A stretch of 64,000 nt of DNA from CAWCQC01 sp963819905 (GTDB lineage: Bacteria; Actinomycetota; Thermoleophilia; Gaiellales; Gaiellaceae), in NCBI GenBank assembly GCA_963819905.1, contig CAWFXP010000009.1, positions 806,001 to 870,000 on the forward strand. Reading direction: 5' to 3'. Numbering within the stretch: the stretch's first letter is position 1; the number at the start of each line of letters is the position of its first letter. Of this stretch, positions 43,354 through 51,560 are shown in pieces. The notes under the pieces were generated by a model. It was given only the letters and a program-made list of their open reading frames with translations, was not told where the DNA came from and searched no databases. Position numbers and translations under genes: made by a program.

Positions 43354-43977
43354 ATGCTGACTCACAGACAGCAGGAGATCTACGACTTCGTCCTCGCGTA
43401 CAGACGAAAGCACGGCTACCCGCCGACGGTGCGCGAGATCGGCGCCGAGGTCGGCCTCGCTTCGCCGTCGACCGTCCACGTGCACCTCGCGAAGCTCGAG
43501 CAGGCGGGCTACATCCGTCGCGACCCGACCAAGCCGCGGGCACTCGAGCTCGTCGGCGTCGACGGCTCGCCTCCCCGCGAAGCCGGTGGGGTCAGGGTTC
43601 TTCCGCTCGTCGGCGAGATCGCGGCCGGCGGACCGCTTCTCGCCGAGCAGAACATCGAGGACTACCTCGCCGTGCCCGAGCCGCTCTCGAGCGGAGACGA
43701 CGAGTTCCTCCTGCGCGTCAAGGGCGAGAGCATGGTCGAGGCCGGGATCATGCCCGGCGACTACGTCGTCGTCCATCGCCAGACGGACGCAGAGAACGGC
43801 GACGTCGTGGTCGCGCTCGCGGGCGACGACGAGACTGCGGACGAGGCGACCGTCAAGACGTATCACCGGGAAAGCGGGCGAATCAGGCTCCAGCCGGAGA
43901 ACGCCTCGATGGAACCGCTCTACCCGGCGCACGTCCAGATCCTGGGCAAGGTCACCGGGGTGTTTCGCAAGCTGTGA
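43354..43977 (+). CDS. lexA: SOS repressor LexA
   Basis: 207 residues. DNA-binding domain: LTHRQQEIYDFVLAYRRKHGYPPTVREIG and LASPSTVHVHLAKLEQAGYIRR. Cleavage site: Ala-Gly in EIAAGGPLLA near residue 92. Catalytic Ser in VKGESMVEAGIMPGD and Lys in EATVKTYHRE complete the self-cleaving dyad. It represses DNA-damage genes until RecA filaments trigger autocleavage. ATG 43354 follows GGAGGGGG. The stop overlaps a small zinc-ribbon gene (GTGA). Confidence 0.96.
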   Translation: MLTHRQQEIYDFVLAYRRKHGYPPTVREIGAEVGLASPSTVHVHLAKLEQAGYIRRDPTKPRALELVGVDGSPPREAGGVRVLPLVGEIAAGGPLLAEQNIEDYLAVPEPLSSGDDEFLLRVKGESMVEAGIMPGDYVVVHRQTDAENGDVVVALAGDDETADEATVKTYHRESGRIRLQPENASMEPLYPAHVQILGKVTGVFRKL

Positions 43978-44177
43978 CCGTCGCCATGCTCACCCGCACG
44001 CTGCTCACCCGCACGCTCGACGACGAGCTCCTCGGTGTCCTCCGGGGCGAGGACAACGCGTGCCTCGCCTGTGGGGAGACCGTCGAGTCGCAGACCGGGC
44101 GGTTCGAGTGCAGCGCCTGCGGATCGGTGCTGGGAGGGGAGGTGAGGCCGAGCGAGGAGCAGCGCGCGCTCGTCTGA
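43974..44177 (+). CDS. small zinc-ribbon protein coupled to lexA
   Basis: 67 residues from GTG 43974, overlapping the lexA stop; a second start at ATG 43986 is in frame. Four cysteines in CLACGE and CSACGS, 16 residues apart, form a zinc ribbon. The N-terminal half carries a short duplicated LTRTL. Such small ribbons bind nucleic acid or protein. Coupling to lexA places it under SOS control, but its function is unknown. Confidence 0.65.
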   Translation: MTVAMLTRTLLTRTLDDELLGVLRGEDNACLACGETVESQTGRFECSACGSVLGGEVRPSEEQRALV

Positions 44178-44186
44178 CGGCCGCGG

Positions 44187-45507
44187 CTACGGGCTACCGA
44201 CAGACCCCGTCGGGTCGCGCGGCTCGAGATCCTCCCGGATCCAGCCGGCTCCCGATCCGGCCCGGGTGCCGATCGCGGAGATCTTGAAGGCGTGTCCCGC
44301 CGGGTCGCGGAGCTCGACGTACAGGCCGTCTGCATCCGCGCCTGCGCCGTCCACGAGGGTGCTCAAGGCGGCGAAGAAGACGGTCGCATCGTCGCGCAGG
44401 AACCGCTCGGGGTCGGACACCGTGACGATCACGACCGGCGCGGGCCCGAGCGGGCGGAGCATCACCAGGGAGTCGAGCCGCACTCCGGCGTCCGTGACTG
44501 CGGCCGTGACCGTCTCCCGGATCACGGCGGCGCTCGGAGCGGTGGCCGGCGCGGGGCCGTCCGCCGCGCGGCGCTCGTGACGCTCCGGCGGAGTGTCGAC
44601 GTGGAGGGCGTAGCCGGCCAGGCGGGAGAGGCTGTGGTCCCGGAACGCGCCGACGGCGAGCAGGCCCTGCCAGGCAGGCAGCACGGCATCCGCAGCCGAG
44701 CCGGCCGCGACGCGTACGCGCAGCCAGGTCCCGTTCCGCGGTCGCCATGCCCTGGGTGGCTTCGCGATCCGGATCGTGGGTGCGTAGGAGGCGGTCAGGC
44801 GATCGAGGGTCGAGGTCAGGACGGCGCGCTGCGAGCGGGTGCCGCCGTGGACGAGCTGGGGGCGAAACTCGCGCGGGCACACGAACCGCTTCGCGGTGGC
44901 CGGCACGATCGCCGCCTCGCTTCCCTCCTCGACGAGCAATCCAAGCGACTGATGGGAGTCGCCCGAGAGGCCTTCCGGGGTGGCGAAGCGGAAGAACACG
45001 TCGAGCCCGTAGGCGCCTTCGGGTAGATCAGCGGGCCAGGTGGCTCCGCTTTGCTCGAGGGTGAAGCTCGCGACCTCTCGGTTGCAGCCGAGACGGGAGA
45101 CGCTCACCGTTGCCGGCTCCGTGAAATCGCCGTCGGACAACACGAAGGCCAGGCCGGCCGAGCGCTCGCTGACCGTAAGCCGCTCCGGATACGGTCGCAG
45201 CGTGTCGACGCAGATCGCGACGCCCTCGCCCGTCTCGTCGACGGACGAAACGCAGCTCGAGCCGCGCATCGCATCCTGCCGTCCAGCGGGCGAGACGAGC
45301 TGGAGCAGTGGCGCGCGGAGCCGTTCGATGTTCCGGGCGCCCACCGGCCGTAGGCGAGGTGGGGTCGACATCGATCCGCCCTGTGTCGATCGTCGCACCC
45401 ACGCCGCCGAGGACGAGTGCCACCGCGGCGGCGAGGAGAGGGAGAAACGTCATCGACCGCTTGGACCGGCATCGGCTCGAGAAGTTCCGGGCCGACGAGC
45501 CTCTCAT
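44187..45507 (-). CDS. exported or membrane-anchored protein of unknown function (one frameshift)
   Basis: A long frame ending at 44187 reads back to about 45340 (VGARNIERLRAPLLQLVSPAG, FVCPREFRPQLVHGGTRSQRA, WLRVRVAAGSAADAV, FLRDDATVFFAALSTLVDGAGADADG). Upstream the only plausible N-terminus is in another frame: SKRSMTFLPLLAAAVALVLGG, a signal anchor, from ATG 45507 or 45453. A single indel between about 45310 and 45390 would join them. If the downstream frame stands alone, it could begin at ATG 45371 (MSTPPRLRPVG), without a signal. No domain recognised; there are scattered Cys residues and beta-rich composition. Confidence 0.5.
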
Positions 45508-45583
45508 TTCGATCTCACGGACATCTCATGGAGCGCTCACGTCCGCCTCCTACGGTTGCTTCGATCCAACGCAAGGAGGAGCG

Positions 45584-46321
45584 ATGCGTTCGACACTCAT
45601 GATCATCGTCGCCGTCGTGCTCGTCACACTGGCCGCTGCGTGCGGCTCCGGCACCCCCAGCGGCTCGACGGTGGTCCTTCCACAGGGCGGCGAACCGGTC
45701 AAGCTCGACACGGCGCAGTTCACGTCGGAGATCACCAACCCATACTGGCCGATGGCACCCGGCAATCGTTGGGTGTATGCGGAGAGCGACGGGCAGGGCC
45801 CCGAGAAGCGCGTCGAGGTCACTGTGCTCGATCGAACCGCGACGATCCTCGGAATCGAGGCGGTCGTCGTTCACGACGTCGTGACGCAGGGCGGTGACCT
45901 CGTCGAGGACACTTACGACTGGTACGCACAGGATGCGAAGGGCAACGTCTGGTACCTCGGCGAGGACACCAAAGAGTACGAGAACGCCAAGGTCGTGAGC
46001 ACGGAAGGCTCCTGGAAGGCCGGGGTCGACGGGGCGCAGCCGGGCATCATCATGCCGGCGGAGCCGACGTCCGGGACGGCGTTCCGGCAGGAGTACTACG
46101 CTGGGCAGGCCGAGGATCGCGCCAGGATCCTCAGCGTCCGCGAGCGCGCCGAGGTGCCGTTCGGCACGTTCGGCTCGGTCGTGATGACGAAGGACACGAC
46201 CCCACTGAAGCCGTCGGTCCTCGAGTACAAGTTCTACGCGAAGGGCGTCGGACCCGTTCTCGTGCTCGGTGTGTCCGGCGGGTCGAGCCGGGAGGAGCTC
46301 GTGAGCTTCGAGCGCGCGTGA
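45584..46321 (+). CDS. lipoprotein of unknown function
   Basis: 245 residues; MRSTLMIIVAVVLVTLAAAC is a lipoprotein signal with lipobox LAAAC. ATG 45584 has an AAGGAGGAGC site. The mature part has NPYWPMAPGNRWVYAE near residue 53 and DTYDWYAQDAKGNVWYLGEDTKEYE near 110, features of secreted proteins sometimes annotated near repeat or cell-wall clusters. No enzyme motif. Located at the outer face of the membrane. It ends 30 nt before the RNase P RNA, whose promoter must lie in that gap or in its 3' end. Confidence 0.8.
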   Translation: MRSTLMIIVAVVLVTLAAACGSGTPSGSTVVLPQGGEPVKLDTAQFTSEITNPYWPMAPGNRWVYAESDGQGPEKRVEVTVLDRTATILGIEAVVVHDVVTQGGDLVEDTYDWYAQDAKGNVWYLGEDTKEYENAKVVSTEGSWKAGVDGAQPGIIMPAEPTSGTAFRQEYYAGQAEDRARILSVRERAEVPFGTFGSVVMTKDTTPLKPSVLEYKFYAKGVGPVLVLGVSGGSSREELVSFERA

Positions 46322-46350
46322 GGTCACCACTCGAGGCGGAGTAGAATGGG

Positions 46351-46707
<357 letters not shown>

Positions 46708-46708
<1 letters not shown>

Positions 46709-46735
46709 GAAGACCCCGCGAATGTGGGGTCTTCC
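46708..46735 (+). terminator. rnpB terminator
   Basis: GGAAGACCCC and GGGGTCTTCC pair perfectly over 10 bp around an 8-nt loop immediately after RNase P RNA. Confidence 0.85.
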
Positions 46736-46782
46736 TATGTCTGCGACCGGTGCCGGGCCGATGACGTGGCCGAGCCGCGCCG

Positions 46783-46810
46783 TTGACATATTCCCATATC
46801 GGTATATAAT
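46783..46810 (+). promoter_or_regulatory. consensus promoter of the ArsR operon, leaderless
   Basis: TTGACA (46783-46788), 16-bp spacer, TATAAT (46805-46810): both boxes perfect. The expected start site, 7 nt on, is the G of the GTG codon at 46817. The AT-rich spacer holds ATAT-type half-sites (ATATTCCCATATCGGTATAT), a fit for ArsR-family operators, so autorepression is likely. Confidence 0.8.
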
Positions 46811-46816
46811 CTCGGC

Positions 46817-47170
46817 GTGGCGAGAATCGCGACGACGGCAGATGCGTTCAACGCGGTGGCCGAGCCCCGGCGCCGGCAGATCCTCGACGCCCTCGTCGGC
46901 GGTGAGCTGGCGGTGAACGACCTTGTGGACCGGCTCGAGCTGGCTCAGCCGCAGGTGTCCAAGCACCTGCGTGTGCTGCGAGAGGTGGGGGCGGTCGAGG
47001 CGCGGAACGAAGGACGGCGGCGGCTCTACCGGGTGAACGGCCAAGCGCTCAAGCCCATCCACGACTGGGTGAAGGGCTACGAGCGCGCGTGGTCGGAACG
47101 ATTCGAGCAGCTGGACGTCGTGTTGGAGGACCTCAAGGGAAAGGAGAAGGGAGATGGCGGTGACGAGTAG
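46817..47170 (+). CDS. ArsR-family transcriptional regulator
   Basis: 117 residues, winged helix: FNAVAEPRRRQILDALVGGE, LAVNDLVDRLELAQPQVSKHLRVLREVGAV and RRRLYRVNGQALKPIHDW. No Cys pair or His cluster for metals, so this is the non-metal branch (PadR-like, SdpR type) that commonly pairs with SRPBCC proteins. Its 3' end overlaps the next gene by 17 nt. Probably represses its own operon by binding the AT-rich promoter spacer. Confidence 0.93.
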   Translation: MARIATTADAFNAVAEPRRRQILDALVGGELAVNDLVDRLELAQPQVSKHLRVLREVGAVEARNEGRRRLYRVNGQALKPIHDWVKGYERAWSERFEQLDVVLEDLKGKEKGDGGDE

Positions 47171-47651
47171 CGGAACGGCGAAGGTGACGCTGCCGACGGA
47201 CGAGCAGATCCTGATCACGCGGGAGTTCGACGCGCCGAAGCACCTGGTCTACCAGGCGTGGACAACGCCCGAGCTCGTCAAGCGCTGGTGGAACGCCAAG
47301 CGCGGCGAGGTGACGATCGCCGAGATCGACCTGCGGGTCGGCGGCAGCTGGCGCTACCTGATGGTGACGGAGGACGGCTTCGAGGTCGGCTTCCACGGCG
47401 AGTATCGCGAGATCGTCCCGAACGAGCGGATCGTCTCCACGGAGATCTACGAGGGCGTGCCGGAAGGAGAGGCGACGGAGGGGACGTTGAACACCGTGAC
47501 GTTTGCCGAGCTGGGCGGGCGCACCGCGGTCACGATCCTCGTGCAGGCGCCGAGCCGGGAGATTCGGGACGCGATCATCGAGTCCGGGATGGAAGCCGGC
47601 TTGCAGGACGCGCTGGATCTCCTCGAGGAGGTCGCGGTCTCGCTTCGTTGA
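47154..47651 (+). CDS. SRPBCC (AHSA1-like) domain protein
   Basis: 165 residues. ITREFDAPKHLVYQAWTTPELVKRWW and DLRVGGSWRYLM are hallmarks of the Aha1/START-like fold; LNTVTFAELGGRTAVTILV forms the central strands. Binds a hydrophobic ligand, identity unknown. AAGGAGAAGGGAG precedes ATG 47154 inside arsR. ArsR-SRPBCC pairs are widespread in actinobacteria and usually lie close to a RibD-like reductase, as here. Confidence 0.92.
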   Translation: MAVTSSGTAKVTLPTDEQILITREFDAPKHLVYQAWTTPELVKRWWNAKRGEVTIAEIDLRVGGSWRYLMVTEDGFEVGFHGEYREIVPNERIVSTEIYEGVPEGEATEGTLNTVTFAELGGRTAVTILVQAPSREIRDAIIESGMEAGLQDALDLLEEVAVSLR

Positions 47652-47661
47652 GGAACGAGGG

Positions 47662-47698
47662 GCCCGCGGCTCGACGCCTTCGGCGTGGAGCCGCGGGC
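47662..47698. terminator. bidirectional hairpin terminator
   Basis: GCCCGCGGCTC-G-ACGCC and GGCGT-G-GAGCCGCGGGC pair with one mismatch around a TTC loop, between two convergent genes. Confidence 0.75.
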
Positions 47699-47708
47699 TC
47701 GATGCCTC

Positions 47709-48278
47709 CTACTGTGCGGCCCGCTCGTAGACCAGGACGAGCACGCCGTCCGGTCCCACCGGCTTCGCCTCCGAGAGCTGCCAATCCGTCTTCTCGCTCG
47801 TCTGGCCGAACAGGCGCCGCCCGGTGCCGAGCACGACCGGGAAGACCATCAGGTGCAGCTCGTCGACGAGGTCGGCGTCGATCAGCGCCTGCACGAGCCG
47901 GAGGCTCCCCGGCACCTGGATGATGCCGTCGATCTCCTCCTTGAGCTTCGAGGTCTCCTCTACGGCATCCCCGTTGAGGACGGTCGTGTTGTTCCACTCA
48001 GGGTCCCCGAGGGTGGAAGACACGACGTACTTCGACATGCTGTTGAACTTGTCCGCGAACTCACCTTCCCGCGAGGGCCATGCGCCGGCGAAGCTCTCGT
48101 AGGTGACCCGGCCGAGCAAGAGGGCCTCGGTCTCCAGCGTCTCCTGGAGCTTGAACTCGTTCCCGTCGTCCCCGCGGTCGAAGGCGAAACTCCAACCGGG
48201 GTATTTGAAATCCTCTCCGCCGGGCGCCTGCATGACGCCGTCGAGCGACAGGAACTCCGTCACCACCAACTTGCCCAT
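47709..48278 (-). CDS. dihydrofolate reductase/RibD C-terminal family protein
   Basis: 189 residues from ATG 48278 with a strong AAAGGAGGGG site. LVVTEFLSLDGVMQAPGG, LLLGRVTYESFAGAWP and the late ADLVDELHLMVFPVVLGTGRRLF match the YyaP/YwjB branch of the DHFR-fold family, which uses NADPH. Substrate unknown; these proteins are not core folate enzymes. A longer start at 48323 would add 15 residues. Confidence 0.9.
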   Translation of the reverse strand: MGKLVVTEFLSLDGVMQAPGGEDFKYPGWSFAFDRGDDGNEFKLQETLETEALLLGRVTYESFAGAWPSREGEFADKFNSMSKYVVSSTLGDPEWNNTTVLNGDAVEETSKLKEEIDGIIQVPGSLRLVQALIDADLVDELHLMVFPVVLGTGRRLFGQTSEKTDWQLSEAKPVGPDGVLVLVYERAAQ

Positions 48279-48745
48279 CTCGCCCCTCCTTTTCCGTTCG
48301 CTGTTGCTGACGAAGACCGACAAGCGGTCGGGAACTCATCGCCCGTGGCTTCGGCGGCCGCGGTGGGGCGAAGCCTACGTAGGCAGGATCGTGAGCCGGC
48401 TGGCGCCGCCTTCACGTGGAGGGCGGTAGCCGGTCTTCCGAGGCGAGTCTGACGCAGCCGGCGCGGGAGTGAGCCGGACGGCTCAGGCCCGCGTCAGCTC
48501 GCGCGGAAGGTCGAAGCCGATCCGGTCGACCGAGCGGGCGGAGCCTGCGAGCACGACCACCTCCGTCGCTGCCGGGATCGAGAAGCCCACGAAGCTTCGC
48601 AACCCGCCGGTGCCGCGTGGTGCCAGTGCACGGGTGGGCGGTCTCTGTGTGGGAAGAGAAGCCACCCGAGGCACTGCGCCACCCCGCCGCGCCGCGCGCG
48701 CGGCTCGTGGGTGAGGGCGGCGGCCAATTTCCGATTAGTCATCGT
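48279..48745. other. 467-nt stretch without a supported gene
   Basis: No frame shows family motifs. A minus-strand frame ending at 48483 has a plausible protein-like tail (FVGFSIPAATEVVVLAGSAR) and another opens at ATG 48742 with MTNRKLAAALTHEP, which could be two pieces of one frameshifted short gene lying after the SDR gene. I see no ribosome site or homologue, so this is left unassigned. Confidence 0.3.
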
Positions 48746-49528
48746 CTAGCCTCCCCAGATGCCGCTGGTCAGACCGCCGTCGACGACCAATGCCTCGCCG
48801 GTTACCCACGCGGCCTCGTCCGAGGCGAGGTAGACGAAGGCGTCGGCGATATCGCGCGGGGTGCCCATTCGACCGAGCGGATGGAGGCCGACGGCGAGCC
48901 TCCGGGCCTCGTCGGGGTCGGGCTGGTCGGCGAAGTAGCCCTCGATCATCGGCGTCTGCGTGAAGCCTGGACAGACGCAGTTGGCGCGGATGCCGGCCCT
49001 GGCTCCGTCGAGCGCCAGGCACTTGGTCAGCATGATGACGCCCGCCTTCGACGCGCAGTAGGCGGCATCTGCTGGGATGGCCCAGAGACCGGCGATCGAC
49101 GCGGTCGAGAGGATCACGCCGCCGCCCCGGGCGACGAGATGCGGCCAGGTGGCCTTCGCGACGAGGTACACGCTCTTCAGGTTGGTGTCGAGCTCGCGAT
49201 CCCAGTCGCCGTCGTCCAGCTCGTGTGCCGCGCCCACGATCGTCACGCCGGCGTTGTTGACGACGACGTCCAGGCCGCCGTATCGCTCGGCCGTTGCCTG
49301 GATCCCGTCGTCGATGGAAGCGGGGGAAGTCACGTCGAGCTCGAGCCCGAGCGCCGCCGCGCCGATGGTCTCGGCGGTCTCGGCGGCCGTGTCGCCGCGC
49401 AGGTCTGCAGCGGCGACGAGTGCCCCTTCCTCTGCGAACCTGCGAGCCGTCTCCTGCCCGATCCCCGAGCCTGCGCCCGTGATCAGCGCGACCTTCCCGT
49501 CGAGACGTCCAGGCATCGGCGCGATCAT
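48746..49528 (-). CDS. short-chain dehydrogenase/reductase (SDR)
   Basis: 260 residues. NAD(P) motif ALITGAGSGIGQ, NNAG, catalytic Ser in ILSTASIAG and AYCASKAG (Tyr-x3-Lys), and the C-terminal EALVVDGGLTSGIWGG. ADLRGDTAAE after the second strand suggests NAD rather than NADP. ATG 49528 is chosen; ATG 49516 (MPGRLDGKVALITG) is equally possible. Its closest relative is the plus-strand SDR at 49789, which differs in the first third but shares long stretches such as LTKCLALDGA and RANCVCPGF. Confidence 0.88.
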   Translation of the reverse strand: MIAPMPGRLDGKVALITGAGSGIGQETARRFAEEGALVAAADLRGDTAAETAETIGAAALGLELDVTSPASIDDGIQATAERYGGLDVVVNNAGVTIVGAAHELDDGDWDRELDTNLKSVYLVAKATWPHLVARGGGVILSTASIAGLWAIPADAAYCASKAGVIMLTKCLALDGARAGIRANCVCPGFTQTPMIEGYFADQPDPDEARRLAVGLHPLGRMGTPRDIADAFVYLASDEAAWVTGEALVVDGGLTSGIWGG

Positions 49529-49616
49529 CGCGTCTCGGCGCGGGCCGGGCAAGCGCGACCGAATCGGACACTTGCGGGGCCTCCGCGCTTCGCAACCATG
49601 GCCGTTGGAGGGGAGG

Positions 49617-49751
49617 ATGAAGCGGAAGAAGACGCCTGAGGAGCGGGCTGCCGAGCTCGAACGCCGTGCCGATCTCGACCGCCGGCTGCTCGAGATGATC
49701 GAGAAGTACAAGCGGCTCAACGCGGAGCGCCGGGCCGCGGCCGGCGAGTAG
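49617..49751 (+). CDS. 44-residue charged coiled-coil small protein
   Basis: MKRKKTPEERAAELERRADL, then RRLLEMIEKYKRLNAERRAA: one long amphipathic, highly charged helix. ATG 49617 has the ideal site GGAGGGGAGG. It sits between two divergent SDR genes and 37 nt before the second. Too short for family recognition, but the ribosome site and clean codon use support a real gene. Confidence 0.6.
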   Translation: MKRKKTPEERAAELERRADLDRRLLEMIEKYKRLNAERRAAAGE

Positions 49752-49788
49752 GTCGACTGCTCCCGAGCCGGGGCCGGCGTCTGCGACG

Positions 49789-50520
49789 ATGCGCGGCGTG
49801 AGCCGCCTCCATGGGAAGCGGGCGCTCGTCACCGGCGGCGCGTCAGGGATCGGCGCCGCGATCGTGGCCCGCTATCGGGAAGAGGGCGCAGCCGTGGTCG
49901 TCGCCGATCTCGACGGCGGCGACGTGCCGTGCGACGTGCGCTCGCTGGCGAGCGTCGAGACGACGGTCTCCGCGGCCGTCGATCGGCTCGGCGGGCTCGA
50001 CACGCTCGTCTGCAACGCGGGGCGCCCCGTGCTGGGCGCGGCGCACGAGCTCGACGAGGACGAGTGGGACGACGGGTTGGCGACGAACCTGCGGAGCGTC
50101 TTTCTGTGCGCGAAGGCAGCCTGGCCGCATCTCGCAGCGAGCCGCGGCTCGATCGTCTCGACGGCGTCCGTGGTGGGGCTCCTGGGATCGGCCGGGCAGG
50201 CGGCCTACTGCGCGTCGAAGGCGGGTGTGGTGATGCTCACGAAGTGCCTGGCGCTCGACGGGGCCAAGGCCGGCATCCGGGCCAACTGCGTGTGTCCAGG
50301 ATTCGTCGCGACGCCGATGCTCGAGCGCTTCCTCGCCGGCCAGCCGGATCCGGCTGCCGCCCGGGAGGCCGCCACAGCGCTCCACCCCCTCGGACGGCTC
50401 GGGCGGCCCCGCGACGTAGCGGATGCGTTCGTCTACCTCGCCTCCGACGAGGCGGCGTGGGTGACCGGACAGGCGCTCGTCGTGGACGGCGGGCTACGGA
50501 GCGGGATCCGCGGCGGCTAG
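49789..50520 (+). CDS. short-chain dehydrogenase/reductase, paralogue
   Basis: 243 residues. ALVTGGASGIGAA, CNAG, SIVSTASVVG and AYCASKAG give the full catalytic set (Ser, Tyr, Lys), ending ALVVDGGLRSGIRGG. The region from the catalytic Tyr to the end is almost the same as in the inverted copy at 48746-49528, so the two are a local duplication or were homogenised. The N-terminus is shorter in its second helix-strand unit. Its last 27 nt overlap the convergent Rrf2 gene. Confidence 0.88.
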   Translation: MRGVSRLHGKRALVTGGASGIGAAIVARYREEGAAVVVADLDGGDVPCDVRSLASVETTVSAAVDRLGGLDTLVCNAGRPVLGAAHELDEDEWDDGLATNLRSVFLCAKAAWPHLAASRGSIVSTASVVGLLGSAGQAAYCASKAGVVMLTKCLALDGAKAGIRANCVCPGFVATPMLERFLAGQPDPAAAREAATALHPLGRLGRPRDVADAFVYLASDEAAWVTGQALVVDGGLRSGIRGG

Positions 50521-50952
50521 GGCGGCAGGCTCGAGCCAGGGGCCGCCGGCGCGGGCGGCGAGCTCGGCGAAGGTGACGCCGCCGAGCAGCTCGATGGTTG
50601 CGTCGCGAATCTGCTCCCACGTCTCCCGCAGCGTGCAGCCGATCGTCATCGGGCACGGCTCGGGCTCGTGGCGGGTCGCGCAGCCGATCGGGGCGAGCTG
50701 GCCCTCGAACAAGCGGACGACGCGTTCGAGGGTGATGTCCTCCGGCTTGCGATTGAGCCGGTAGCCGCCGCGCCGTCCCCGCTCGGAGCGAACGATCCCG
50801 GCGCTACGCACGACCGGCATGACCTGCTCCAGCACGGATCGCGGGGTCGCCGTGCGGGTCGCGATCTCCTCGAGCGTCAGCGGGCGACCGTCCGCGAGGG
50901 TCAGCGCGAGCACCGCCCGCGTGGCGTAGTCGGTTCGGCGGGATACCCACAT
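50494..50952 (-). CDS. Rrf2-family transcriptional regulator
   Basis: 152 residues. Winged helix RRTDYATRAVLALTLADGRPL, TLEEIATRTATPRSVLEQVMPVVRSAGIV, GRRGGYRLNRKPEDITLERVVR. Three cysteines (IGCATRHEPEPCPMTIGC, C-X8-C-X5-C) lie where IscR/NsrR-type members bind an Fe-S cluster, so redox, NO or sulfur sensing is likely. The divergent neighbour is a sulfite/sulfur exporter remnant with an AT-rich dyad between. Confidence 0.9.
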   Translation of the reverse strand: MWVSRRTDYATRAVLALTLADGRPLTLEEIATRTATPRSVLEQVMPVVRSAGIVRSERGRRGGYRLNRKPEDITLERVVRLFEGQLAPIGCATRHEPEPCPMTIGCTLRETWEQIRDATIELLGGVTFAELAARAGGPWLEPAALAAADPAP

Positions 50953-51011
50953 CGCGCACTCCCTTGACGGTCGTCTACGGCCCAACTGCAGTGCGATCTA
51001 CGCTAACCCCA

Positions 51012-51027
51012 AAAACTTACATGTTTT
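51012..51027. promoter_or_regulatory. AT-rich dyad, candidate Rrf2 operator
   Basis: AAAAC-TTACAT-GTTTT is a perfect 5-bp inverted repeat around 6 nt, in a short A/T-rich island quite unlike the surrounding GC-rich DNA, between divergent Rrf2 and TauE genes. Confidence 0.45.
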
Positions 51028-51052
51028 ATAGGGATTTGTCCAGGTGGCCTCC

Positions 51053-51560
51053 GTGCAGACGCTGATCGTTCTCGGCGTCGTCGGCTTCTTCGCCCAGCTC
51101 GTCGACGGGGCCCTCGGGATGGCGTACGGAACGACCTCGACGACGCTCGTGCTGGCCGTCGGCCTCTCGCCGGCGGTTGCCTCGGCGACGGTGCACGCGC
51201 TGGCTGGCGAGCATCGGCTTTCTGCTCGCCCTCGGAAGTCAGGGGATCTCCTGGACATTCCTCGCTGCGCTCCTGGTGGGCGGGATCATCGCAGCGCCGA
51301 TCGCGGCGTGGCTCGTCCGCCTTCTCTCGCCGCGTCTCCCCGGAGCCTGCGTCGGCGGCATGATCGTCGTCACGAACGCCCGCACGATCATGGACGCGGC
51401 CGGCGCGAGCGGGCCGGTGCGGGCGCTCGTCTACGTGGTGCTCGGCGCGGTCTGGGTTACCGCGATCGCGCTCGTCCTCCGGGCCCACCGCCGCAACGGG
51501 GTGCCGCTGACGAGCCAGCAGTGGGTCGGCCAGCCCGCGTCGTCCGAAGCCGCCGGCTGA
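51053..51560 (+). pseudogene. TauE/SafE (sulfite exporter) family permease, internally deleted
   Basis: GTG 51053 (AGGTGG site 5 nt upstream) opens MQTLIVLGVVGFFAQLVDGALGMAYGTTSTT and reaches VASATVHALAG, the first repeat of a TauE permease. Near 51190-51215 the text jumps, in a different frame, to ASIGFLLALGSQGISWTFLAALLVGG and runs to the stop, the last third of the family. About 100-120 central residues, including the middle transmembrane helices, are missing, so a working transporter cannot be made. Intact relatives have ~250-300 residues and export sulfite or organosulfur anions. Confidence 0.8.

Noticed and set aside
48483..48742. Possible short gene after the SDR
   Set aside because: Two overlapping minus-strand frames look protein-like in parts, but there is no ribosome site, family motif or continuous frame.
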